A stretch of DNA of 17,878 nucleotides from assembly GCA_964618405.1 (NCBI GenBank), contig CAZUAY010000045.1:1-17878 (forward strand), in the 5' to 3' direction. This document shows positions 1 to 6,422 of the stretch, one piece after another. The position numbers and the translations under genes were made by a program. The notes beneath the pieces are model-generated. The model was not told the origin of the DNA, ran no database searches, and was given only the letters and a program-made list of their open reading frames with translations. This DNA comes from JBBQIY01 sp964618405. GTDB taxonomy: Bacteria > Verrucomicrobiota > Kiritimatiellia > RFP12 > UBA3636. Numbering within the stretch: position 1 is the stretch's first letter; each line of letters starts with the position of its first letter.

Positions 1-204
1 ACTCCTCTACGGAGCAAGGGATTTAAAAACCGCAACACCCGAATCGAGTGCTGCATCCTGACCCACAATTTCTGGAAAATGGCCGCAATGGCCGTCGCGC
101 GATGGCGAGAGATGGTTTTGTTAAACTCAGCACTATCTGCGGAAGAAGCCGCCCCGCGAATCGATTCGAAAAAAAATCATGCGTCAGCACTGGGTGCTTC
201 TTGA
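1..204 (+). CDS. Probable transposase, C-terminal end only (5' end off the window)
   Basis: Frame 1 is open from the first base of the window to a TGA at 202-204, giving 67 residues with no start codon in view, so this is the tail of a gene that begins upstream. The peptide contains PLRSKGFKNRN followed by CILTHNFWKMA and then an Ala/Arg-rich stretch. This matches the C-terminal pattern I associate with DDE transposases of the ISNCY/IS5-like type (a 'PLRSKGF' block, then 'AxLxHNLWxxAR'). That match is from memory and was not searched. The final approx 20 residues are low in recognisable structure. The gene stops about 50 bases before the antitoxin start, so an insertion element appears to sit directly against the toxin-antitoxin operon. 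I could not identify a terminal inverted repeat. The family name is less certain than the presence of a coding tail. Confidence 0.55.
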   Translation, partial: TPLRSKGFKNRNTRIECCILTHNFWKMAAMAVARWREMVLLNSALSAEEAAPRIDSKKNHASALGAS

Positions 205-217
205 CATCGTTGACGTT

Positions 218-241
218 TTGTGCAAGACTTGTTGTACAAGA
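218..241 (+). promoter_or_regulatory. Two-site TGTACA-type operator of the toxin-antitoxin operon
   Basis: TTGTGCAAGA (218-227) and TTGTACAAGA (232-241) are near-identical direct copies 14 bases apart. The second contains the perfect palindrome TTGTACAA (232-239), extended to CTTGT-TGT-ACAAG. YefM/Phd-type antitoxins are known to autoregulate through sites with a TGTACA core, often one good and one weaker copy, so this is the likely operator. TTGACA (201-206) and TTGACG (210-215) are possible -35 boxes. The matching -10 boxes are poor (AAGACT at 224-229 or TGTACA at 233-238), so the exact promoter is uncertain, but either would be covered by the repeats. Confidence 0.5.
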
Positions 242-252
242 AAGGAGATGCT

Positions 253-555
253 ATGAAGACACTTAATATTTCAGATGCGAGAAATACTCTGCCTGCGTTG
301 GTCGAGTCGGTTTCCGTAACGCGTGTGCCCGTTATGCTTCTCCGATATGGTAAACCTGCCGCGATGCTGGTTCCGGTGGTGGATCAAGCGACGCAGGCAA
401 ATCCCTATCCACTTCGCGAGTTCGCGATATCTGTTTCGGTTGATTTTGATGCACCGCTTTCGGATCTTTGGGAGGCCTGCGACGTTGCTGAGGGCACGAA
501 TGTCGATCAGGCAAAATCACAAGGTCAGGCCAAGACGCGTCTCAAGGGGAATTAA
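253..555 (+). CDS. Phd/YefM-type antitoxin
   Basis: This 100-residue protein is predicted to be the antitoxin of the adjacent PIN toxin. It should bind and neutralise the toxin and repress the operon through an N-terminal DNA-binding Phd/YefM fold. The start MKTLNISDARNTLPALVES fits that family: a short beta strand, a helix, and then a strand pair near 'PVMLLRYGKPAAMLVPV' (about residues 26-42). The rest, rich in acidic and polar residues, would be the toxin-binding tail. I chose the ATG at 253 because GGAG (244-247) lies 5 bases upstream and the family alignment begins there. An upstream ATG at 220 would add residues encoded by the operator. It ends 2 bases before the toxin gene, the normal antitoxin-first order. 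Family assignment is secure, but the specific partner subtype is not. Confidence 0.85.
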   Translation: MKTLNISDARNTLPALVESVSVTRVPVMLLRYGKPAAMLVPVVDQATQANPYPLREFAISVSVDFDAPLSDLWEACDVAEGTNVDQAKSQGQAKTRLKGN

Positions 556-557
556 TC

Positions 558-953
558 ATGATCGTTCTCGATACGCAGGCGTGGCTGTGGTGGTTGCATG
601 ATCCGTCACGACTTTCTGTTCGTGCCCGGAAGGCAATTGTTCAAGCCGAAAAAGGCGATGGTATGGTGGTCTCTGCTATTTCGGTGTGGGAGGTTGCAAC
701 GAAATGCGCACTCGGCAAACTGGTTTTGCCGTTGCAGATTGAAGCCTGGTTTGCCCTGGCTCGGACTTATCCAAGTATTGTCATTGAACCGGTTTCGGCG
801 GAAGATGCGCTTGCCAGTGCGGGGTTGCCTGGGGAATTCCACAAAGACCCAGCGGATCGCCTCATCGTTGCGCTAGCGAGACGGCTACAGGTTAGCCTTG
901 TCACGGCAGATGGCTTGATTCGCGCTTATCCCCACGTCGTCACGACCTGGTGA
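558..953 (+). CDS. PIN-domain toxin, VapC-like ribonuclease
   Basis: This 131-residue PIN-domain protein is the toxin of the pair. VapC-type toxins are Mg-dependent ribonucleases that cut tRNA or rRNA and stop translation. The acidic metal ligands are visible: D5 in 'IVLDTQAWLWW', E45 in 'SAISVWEVA', D97 and D100 in 'HKDPADRLIVALA', and D118 in 'LVTADGLI'. The 'HxDPxDR' block and 'TxDxxI' ending are typical of the PIN subgroup paired with Phd-type antitoxins. Length is full for the family. The start is preceded by AAGGGG (545-550) and lies 2 bases after the antitoxin stop, so translation is probably coupled. All catalytic positions are intact, so the toxin looks functional. The RNA target cannot be read from the sequence. 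Confidence 0.88.
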   Translation: MIVLDTQAWLWWLHDPSRLSVRARKAIVQAEKGDGMVVSAISVWEVATKCALGKLVLPLQIEAWFALARTYPSIVIEPVSAEDALASAGLPGEFHKDPADRLIVALARRLQVSLVTADGLIRAYPHVVTTW

Positions 954-1087
954 GTAGCAGGGCGATGCCATGCTTTGCCTTCCGCGGACAAAAGCGCTTG
1001 CCACCCTGTTTCAACAAGCTCAACAGCCTGAAACACAAAAACTTCAGTTCGTTCTGAAATATACGTGCGTGAAATAAAAATATTCGC

Positions 1088-1120
1088 TTGCTCAACATAT
1101 CACAACGTGATATGTTTGAG
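1088..1120 (+). promoter_or_regulatory. Promoter with overlapping palindromic operator, metal-efflux operon
   Basis: TTGCTC (1088-1093) and TATGTT (1111-1116) are spaced exactly 17 bases apart, a plausible -35/-10 pair. Lying across the spacer and -10 is CATATCAC-AAC-GTGATATG (1096-1114), a perfect 8-base inverted repeat that extends imperfectly to CTCAA...TTGAG (1091-1120). An AT-rich repeat of this size covering the promoter is what ArsR/SmtB-type metal repressors typically bind. That regulator class is an inference, and no such gene is in the window. There is no T-run, so it is not a terminator. Confidence 0.5.
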
Positions 1121-1187
1121 TGTCCAATGAACCAAACGGACCTTGTGCGCCGCTGAGAGAATCAAGAAAAAGGAAGAGGAGCGTTTC

Positions 1188-1282
1188 ATAAAAAAAACAA
1201 TGCTATTTAGTGGCGATTCTGGTCCTGATTGCGGCGGAACCGTTACTATCACAAGACGCCCTTCGTGTATGACATCGAATAA
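1188..1282 (+). pseudogene. Possible decayed small membrane-peptide ORF
   Basis: GGAAGAGGAG (1172-1181) is one of the best ribosome-binding sequences in the window, yet the codon at the right distance is ATA (1188), followed by Lys-Lys-Thr codons as in a typical 'MKKT' start. A hydrophobic stretch (VAILVLIAA) is readable from 1210 but only in another frame, and a plausible end (FVYDIE then TAA at 1280) is in a third frame. It therefore looks like a small membrane peptide broken by a lost ATG and indels, but the reading is speculative. It could equally be leader sequence. Confidence 0.2.
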
Positions 1283-1303
1283 CCAGCCAGAAAAAAGCTA
1301 ACC

Positions 1304-2890
1304 ATGAAAATACGACACAAGAATTTATCGCGTCCCACCGTCTATCTAGCCTATGCTCTGATTGCTGCATCCCTTGTTTTAAGTGGCTGCGATTCTAGGG
1401 TGGGCGATACAAAAAAGACTGAAAAAAAGAGTGTGCGTTCAGAAACAGTACTTGGCGGCACGGCTCATACGCACGACAACCCAGGCGAAACCTGTTTCAT
1501 CTGCGATCCATCAAAACGCGATAAAACCCGACTTTGGTGCAAAGAGCACACCCGCTACGAAGATCGGTGCTGGCTGTGTCATCCCGAGATAGAGGACGAG
1601 AGTCGCTTGTTCTGTAAAGAACATGCCCTGTATGAGGATGAATGCTTCCTGTGCCATCCGGAACTCAAACCTGGTGGAGAATCCGCTCATCGCGAACCTG
1701 CAGGGACGAGTGGCGAAGAGGCCCAGTCCGCTGCCCTGTTCTGTAACGAACACAATGTTCTGGAAACCGAGTGTGGGATCTGTCAACCCGATCTCGCGCC
1801 CTCGCTCGCGCCGGGCGGCAACCTGAAAGTACGTTTCCCGTCTGTCGACTCAGCGGAGAAGGCGGGCATACGAACGCAGCATCCCGAAATTCAGGTTGTT
1901 GCCCCAACCATTCAAACATTCTGCGAGGTTCAGTATAATCTGAATGCAATGGCAAAGGTGACCCCACTGGCGGGGGGCGTGGTTCGTGAGGTGCGACATG
2001 ATGTCGGAGACTCTGTAAAGGCAGGAGAAACGCTCGTTGTACTCCACTCAAGCGAGGTGGCAACCGTCAAAAGCGACTACCTCACCGCCAGCCGTGAGAG
2101 TGAAATCTTTCATCAAGCCTTTACCCGAGAAGCGCGACTCAAAGAACAAAAGATCTCCGCCGAAAGTGAATTTTTGGAAGCAGATGCAGCCTACCGTACC
2201 GGCCGTCTGGCGTTGAACAATCTAAAGCAAAAATTGCTCAATCTCGGGATGACCGAAGCTGAAATCATTCAGATTGAAAAGGAACAAATTGCGTCGGCGG
2301 ATTTCGAGATCCGTGCCCCCTTCTCGGGAACCTTGATCGAGCGTGCTGCCGTCGTTGGCGAAGCGATTGAAGCGGGGCATAGCCTCTTCACGATCGCCGA
2401 TCTCTCGACGCTCTGGCTCACCTTGTCTATCCCCGCGGACCGCATCAGCGGGGTTCGTCTCGGGCAGACCGTTGATGTCACCTTTTCTGATCTACCCGAC
2501 ACCCCCTACACGGGGTCCGTTACCTGGGTGGATACGGCGGTTGATGTGCAAACTCGCATGGTTCGTGCTCGCGCGGTGATAACCGATCCGTCTGGGCATC
2601 TCAAGGCGGGCTTATTCGGCAACGCAAGCATCTTAACCGCTGCGGCGCAGCCTGTAGCCGTTGTGCCGCGCGAGGCGGTACAACGGCATGAAGGCGGCGC
2701 GTTTGTTTTTGTCCAGAACGAGCCCGACATGTTCTCCTTGCGCCGCATTGAGCTCGGCGAGACTCGTGATGAAAACATCGCGGTTCTCGCTGGGCTCACC
2801 CCTAGGGATTCGGTGGTCACCGAGGGCAGTTTCATCGCCATGTCGGAGTTCCTTAAATCCCGCCTCGGTGCCGGATGCGTGGATGACTAA
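1304..2890 (+). CDS. Heavy-metal RND efflux periplasmic adaptor lipoprotein (CusB/CzcB type) with Cys/His repeat domain
   Basis: This 528-residue membrane-fusion protein would link the downstream inner-membrane RND pump to an outer-membrane channel and may hand metal to it. Residues 1-28 are a lipoprotein signal with lipobox L-S-G-C29. Residues 64-162 hold four CxxCxP motifs, three preceded by CxEH at constant spacing (C79, C104, C147). The adaptor core follows: a lipoyl-like half (about 216-250, 'LAGGVVREVRHDVGDSVKAG'), an alpha-hairpin (about 255-330), the second lipoyl half ('IRAPFSGTLIERAAVVGE', 337-353) and a beta-barrel from about 366. The Cys domain is absent from E. coli CusB, which is about 120 residues shorter. 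The start has no clear Shine-Dalgarno, but the signal peptide begins there. The pump gene follows 33 bases later. The substrate is probably a soft or transition metal such as Cu, Ag, Zn, Cd or Co, but which one is unresolved. Confidence 0.88.
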   Translation: MKIRHKNLSRPTVYLAYALIAASLVLSGCDSRVGDTKKTEKKSVRSETVLGGTAHTHDNPGETCFICDPSKRDKTRLWCKEHTRYEDRCWLCHPEIEDESRLFCKEHALYEDECFLCHPELKPGGESAHREPAGTSGEEAQSAALFCNEHNVLETECGICQPDLAPSLAPGGNLKVRFPSVDSAEKAGIRTQHPEIQVVAPTIQTFCEVQYNLNAMAKVTPLAGGVVREVRHDVGDSVKAGETLVVLHSSEVATVKSDYLTASRESEIFHQAFTREARLKEQKISAESEFLEADAAYRTGRLALNNLKQKLLNLGMTEAEIIQIEKEQIASADFEIRAPFSGTLIERAAVVGEAIEAGHSLFTIADLSTLWLTLSIPADRISGVRLGQTVDVTFSDLPDTPYTGSVTWVDTAVDVQTRMVRARAVITDPSGHLKAGLFGNASILTAAAQPVAVVPREAVQRHEGGAFVFVQNEPDMFSLRRIELGETRDENIAVLAGLTPRDSVVTEGSFIAMSEFLKSRLGAGCVDD

Positions 2891-2923
2891 TGCTTTCACT
2901 ATTCGCACCCCAAGGAGCCTATC

Positions 2924-5900
2924 ATGCTGACAAAACTGATTGATTTTTCGCTGAAGAACCGTGCACTCGTCATCCTGCTGTTTTGTTTCACAAGTGCGCT
3001 CGGTCTGTGGCGGCTGAAATCGCTACCGGTAGATGCCTTTCCTGATACAACTCCGGTTCAGGTACAAATCAACACCGTAGCGCCCGCACTCAATCCCGAA
3101 GAGATCGAGCAGCAAATCACGCTCCCAGTCGAACTGTCCATCGGTGGTTTGCCGGGACTGGTGAATGTGCGGTCCGTATCCAAGTTTGGCTTCTCCCAAG
3201 TCGTGGCCACCTTTGACGACAGCACGAACATTACCGATGCTCGCCAATACGTCTCTGAACGAATCAGCGCGGTAGAGTTGTCAGAAGGGATCAGTCGCCC
3301 TGAGATGGGCCCCATCGCCACGGGGCTTGGTGAAATATTCCACTACATCGTGCGCTCGAGCGATCCGAACCGTAGCTTGGAGGAACTGCGCACGCTGCAT
3401 GATTGGGTGATCAAGCCCGAGTTGCGCAAGGTGCCAGGCGTCGCGGAAGTCAATTCCTGGGGCGGTGATGTACGCCAGTACCATGTCGTAATCTCCCCCA
3501 CAGCCTTGTTGAAGTTCAACCTAACCCTTGCTGACATCTATGATGCTCTCGAACAAAACAACGCCAATGTGGGCGGCGGTTTGATCACAGCCGGCGGAAT
3601 GTCGCAAATGGTCCATGGTATGGGTCGCGTGGCGACGATCGATCAGATTGAAAACATCGTGGTCGCCTCACACGACGGCAGTCCCGTTTACATTCGCGAC
3701 ATTGCAGAAACAGTCAAAATCGACCGAGAAATCCGTCGCGGTGCCGTCACCGCCGACGGCCAAGGCGAAGCGGTGCTCGGATTGGCTTTCATGCTCATGG
3801 GTGGAAACGCTCAGGTCATCACGGAAAATCTCAAGACGCAGCTTGACCAAGTTCGTTCTGCCCTACCCGACGACGTCAGTCTGGAAATCGTCTATGACCG
3901 GACGGAGTTAACCGATTCCGTGATCGGCACGGTGAAGCACAATTTGCTCATGGGGGCCGTACTGGTGGTCGCCGCACTGTTTGTTTTGCTCGGGAATCTA
4001 CGCGCGGGCCTGCTCGTCGCATTGATCATCCCGCTAGCGATGCTGTTCACGGTGCTCGGCATGTACGAAGTAGCCATCGTCGCAAGTCTGCTCAGCTTGG
4101 GAGCCATGGATTTCGGCATCATCATTGACGGTTCCGTGGTGATGACCGATGCAAACCTGCGCAATCTCACCGAACACAGTCGCCGGCTTGGTCGTGCACT
4201 CACCCCGACGGAACGTTTGCAGAGCATCGCGGAGTCCAGTCGGCAGGTGGCCCGTCCCATCGCCTTTGGCATTGCCATCATCCTCATCGTCTTCCTTCCC
4301 GTGCTAACCCTGGAAGGCATCGAAGGCAAGATGTTCAAACCGATGGCATGGACTTTCATCTTTGCCCTCGCCGGCGCGTTGTTGCTTTCCCTGACGCTCT
4401 CACCGGTCTTGAGCTACTACTGCCTTGCCCGCCGACCGAAATCGACAGAAAACTTTATCGTGCGAGGTTTGCAACGTGTCTATTTCGCCTCTTTATCCCG
4501 TGTAATGAAGATGAATAAAGCGATTCTGGTTACGGGGCTCACCCTCCTGCTGGCGCTGACTGGATGGCAAGCGACCCGGCTTGGCAGTGAATTCATTCCT
4601 CGCTTGAGCGAAGGTGCTCTGGTTCTCAACGTCATCCGCATTGCGGGCGTCTCGATCGACCAGTCGACCTCCTGGAACACGCGCATCGAAAAACTGATCA
4701 AAGGGGCATTCCCCGACGAAGTACGCCATGTGTGGAGTCGAATCGGTACCGCTGAGATCGCCACCGATCCAATGGGGACGGAACTGACCGATATTTTTAT
4801 TTCACTGAATCCTCGAAGGAAATGGACCCGCGCCGAGACTCAGGCTGAACTCGCCGCCGCCATACAGAAGGAGCTGGCGGACATGCCTGGGCTCAACATG
4901 GTCATGACCCAGCCTATCGAAATGCGTCTCAACGAGATGATCTCTGGGATCCGCACCGACTTGGGCATCAATCTCTACGGGGACGACTTCGACGAACTGG
5001 TACGGGTCAGCGACGCCATTCAGCGCGTCCTAGTCGATATTCCTGGTGCTTCGGATATTGCGGTGGACCAGCTTACCGGCCAGCCGACCCTCCAAGTGCG
5101 TATTGACCAGCAAGCGCTCGCTCGCAATGGGATTCCCGCGCACCACGTGTTGGAGTTTGTCGAAGCCGTGGGCGGACGAACCGTAGGACAGGTATTCGAA
5201 GGGCAGCGCCAATTTGACTTGGTGGGGCGCTTACCTGACGAACACCGTCGAGACCCGGCAGTGCTCGCCAATACCATTATCCCGACCGCGGCTGGGCAGC
5301 GCATTCCGTTGCGCAACCTGGCCACCGTCGAAACCGTTGACGGAATGGCAACCATTAATCGTGAGTGGGGGCGACGCCTGATCCGGGTGCAATGCAATGT
5401 GGTAGGGCGCGATATTGCCTCGTTCATCAACGAGGCCCAGCAACGTATTGCAGAAGACGTCGACATACCCGATGGCTACGTCATGGAGTGGGGCGGTCAG
5501 TTCAAGAATTTGGAACGCGCCAAGAACCGCTTACTGTTGGTCGTTCCCGCGACGCTACTCCTTGTTTTCTTGATGCTGTTTTTCAGCATGAAAAATCTGC
5601 GTGATGTCCTGTTGATCTACACGGGTATTCCCTTTGCCCTGATCGGTGGCGTCCTCGCGTTAGCGCTCTGTGATATCCCCTTCAGCGTAAGTGCTGCCAT
5701 CGGCTTTATCGCCCTCTCTGGTATTATGGTCATGGACGGTCAGGTCATGATTGTCGCGATTCGCGGCTTCATCGCCAATGGCCATCCGATCGGCGAGGCC
5801 GTGCTTAACGGTGCCTGCCAACGCCTCATCCCAGTGCTCGCGACCTCCGTCACCGATGCTGTCGGTTTTCTGCCCATGGCGCTGTCTACGGGTGTTGGAG

Positions 5901-6022
5901 CCGAGGTGCAACGTCCTCTCGCCACGGTCGTCATCGGTGGAGTGATGACCTCCACGCTCCTCACGCTCCTTGTCTTGCCGATACTTTACAAATGGCTTGC
6001 CGATGATAAGCGTATCGAATAA
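2924..6022 (+). CDS. Heavy-metal RND efflux pump, inner-membrane subunit (CusA/CzcA family)
   Basis: This 1032-residue proton-driven resistance-nodulation-division transporter is of the heavy-metal efflux (HME) class. It is full length and shows the usual plan: an N-terminal membrane helix (about 13-29), the conserved 'DAFPDTTPVQVQ' block (37-48) opening the first periplasmic loop, a membrane bundle, a second large periplasmic loop, and a final bundle ending near residue 1025. The HME signature in helix 4 is present as D396-F-G-I-I-I-D402. The third acidic position, Glu in CzcA, is D409 here ('VVMTDAN'), a conservative change. AAGGAG (2912-2917) lies 6 bases before the ATG. It is co-transcribed with the adaptor upstream. 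No outer-membrane factor gene lies on either side. CusA-like monovalent versus CzcA-like divalent specificity cannot be settled by eye. Confidence 0.93.
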   Translation: MLTKLIDFSLKNRALVILLFCFTSALGLWRLKSLPVDAFPDTTPVQVQINTVAPALNPEEIEQQITLPVELSIGGLPGLVNVRSVSKFGFSQVVATFDDSTNITDARQYVSERISAVELSEGISRPEMGPIATGLGEIFHYIVRSSDPNRSLEELRTLHDWVIKPELRKVPGVAEVNSWGGDVRQYHVVISPTALLKFNLTLADIYDALEQNNANVGGGLITAGGMSQMVHGMGRVATIDQIENIVVASHDGSPVYIRDIAETVKIDREIRRGAVTADGQGEAVLGLAFMLMGGNAQVITENLKTQLDQVRSALPDDVSLEIVYDRTELTDSVIGTVKHNLLMGAVLVVAALFVLLGNLRAGLLVALIIPLAMLFTVLGMYEVAIVASLLSLGAMDFGIIIDGSVVMTDANLRNLTEHSRRLGRALTPTERLQSIAESSRQVARPIAFGIAIILIVFLPVLTLEGIEGKMFKPMAWTFIFALAGALLLSLTLSPVLSYYCLARRPKSTENFIVRGLQRVYFASLSRVMKMNKAILVTGLTLLLALTGWQATRLGSEFIPRLSEGALVLNVIRIAGVSIDQSTSWNTRIEKLIKGAFPDEVRHVWSRIGTAEIATDPMGTELTDIFISLNPRRKWTRAETQAELAAAIQKELADMPGLNMVMTQPIEMRLNEMISGIRTDLGINLYGDDFDELVRVSDAIQRVLVDIPGASDIAVDQLTGQPTLQVRIDQQALARNGIPAHHVLEFVEAVGGRTVGQVFEGQRQFDLVGRLPDEHRRDPAVLANTIIPTAAGQRIPLRNLATVETVDGMATINREWGRRLIRVQCNVVGRDIASFINEAQQRIAEDVDIPDGYVMEWGGQFKNLERAKNRLLLVVPATLLLVFLMLFFSMKNLRDVLLIYTGIPFALIGGVLALALCDIPFSVSAAIGFIALSGIMVMDGQVMIVAIRGFIANGHPIGEAVLNGACQRLIPVLATSVTDAVGFLPMALSTGVGAEVQRPLATVVIGGVMTSTLLTLLVLPILYKWLADDKRIE

Positions 6023-6422
6023 AACAAGAGACAGGCGTCTAGAAATTGCGGACAATCTCCTGATTGGCTCTCCTATTCCATCCCTCTGTATCTCAAACTC
6101 TCTGTGTTTAAAACCCAAACCCCATGATCCACATACTTGCCCCCCGTCACTGACCGATTACAAGCGTTTGAGCCGTCGGAACGCGATAGTTGTCAGTACA
6201 TCTAAAAGCAACGTGGCTGGGCGTCGGTGATGACGGGATTGTCCGCGATCACCGATCGCGGCTACAGGCTCGCAACTCGCTACTCGCTACTTCTCCCCGA
6301 TCACCGATCGCGGCTACAGGGATGTTCGACAAAGTTCGCGACAAAGCTCACGACAAAGTTTGGTGACACGATCACCCACTCGCAACTCGCAACTCGCAAC
6401 TCACAACTCGCTACTTCTCCAC
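6023..6422. repeat. Repeat-rich spacer between convergent operons
   Basis: This spacer holds no gene but several kinds of repeat. A 23-base direct repeat occurs at 6246-6268 and 6298-6320 (core CCGATCGCGGCTACAGG). Its first copy extends to a perfect hairpin CCGCGAT-CACCG-ATCGCGG (6243-6261). Around it are tandem runs of an AACTCGC-type 7-8-mer (6269-6296 and 6377-6420), both ending in CTCGCTACTTCTCC, and a degenerate 12-mer GACAAAGYTCRC repeated across about 6328-6360. The hairpins sit between convergent genes and could act as terminators in either direction, but there is no T-run. Such stuttering spacers fit PVC-group genomes, in my recollection. Confidence 0.7.

Larger units (their letters stand above)
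954..1303. other. Intergenic gap between toxin-antitoxin and metal-efflux operons
   Basis: No intact gene is visible. Inverted repeats TGTTTCA/TGAAACA (1007-1013 and 1029-1035) and TTCAG/CTGAA (1043-1047 and 1054-1058) lie after the toxin gene but lack a T-run, so neither is a clear terminator. A promoter-like element with a palindrome is at 1088-1120. A strong ribosome-binding-like GGAAGAGGAG (1172-1181) precedes a short, apparently broken reading frame at about 1188-1282. Both are entered separately. Confidence 0.6.

Noticed and set aside
48..266. 72-codon plus-strand ORF across the transposase tail and antitoxin leader
   Set aside because: It lies in a different frame from the recognisable transposase-like peptide, runs through the operator and ribosome-binding site, and has no family resemblance.
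1007..1035. TGTTTCA/TGAAACA inverted repeat as terminator of the toxin gene
   Set aside because: It has a 15-base loop, an AT-rich 7-base stem and no T-run on either strand, so an intrinsic terminator is not supported.
3892..4359. 155-codon minus-strand ORF inside the RND pump gene
   Set aside because: It is antisense to the conserved helix-4 region of the pump; its Met/Ser/Arg-rich composition is a mirror of coding constraint, and it has no recognisable motif.
5660..6118. 152-codon minus-strand ORF overlapping the end of the RND pump gene
   Set aside because: It is antisense to a conserved membrane bundle, Asp/Arg/Gly-rich as expected of a shadow frame, and its start lies in repeat spacer.
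6243..6420. CRISPR-like array
   Set aside because: There are only two copies of the 23-base unit, the sequence between them is itself repetitive rather than unique spacer, and no cas gene is nearby.
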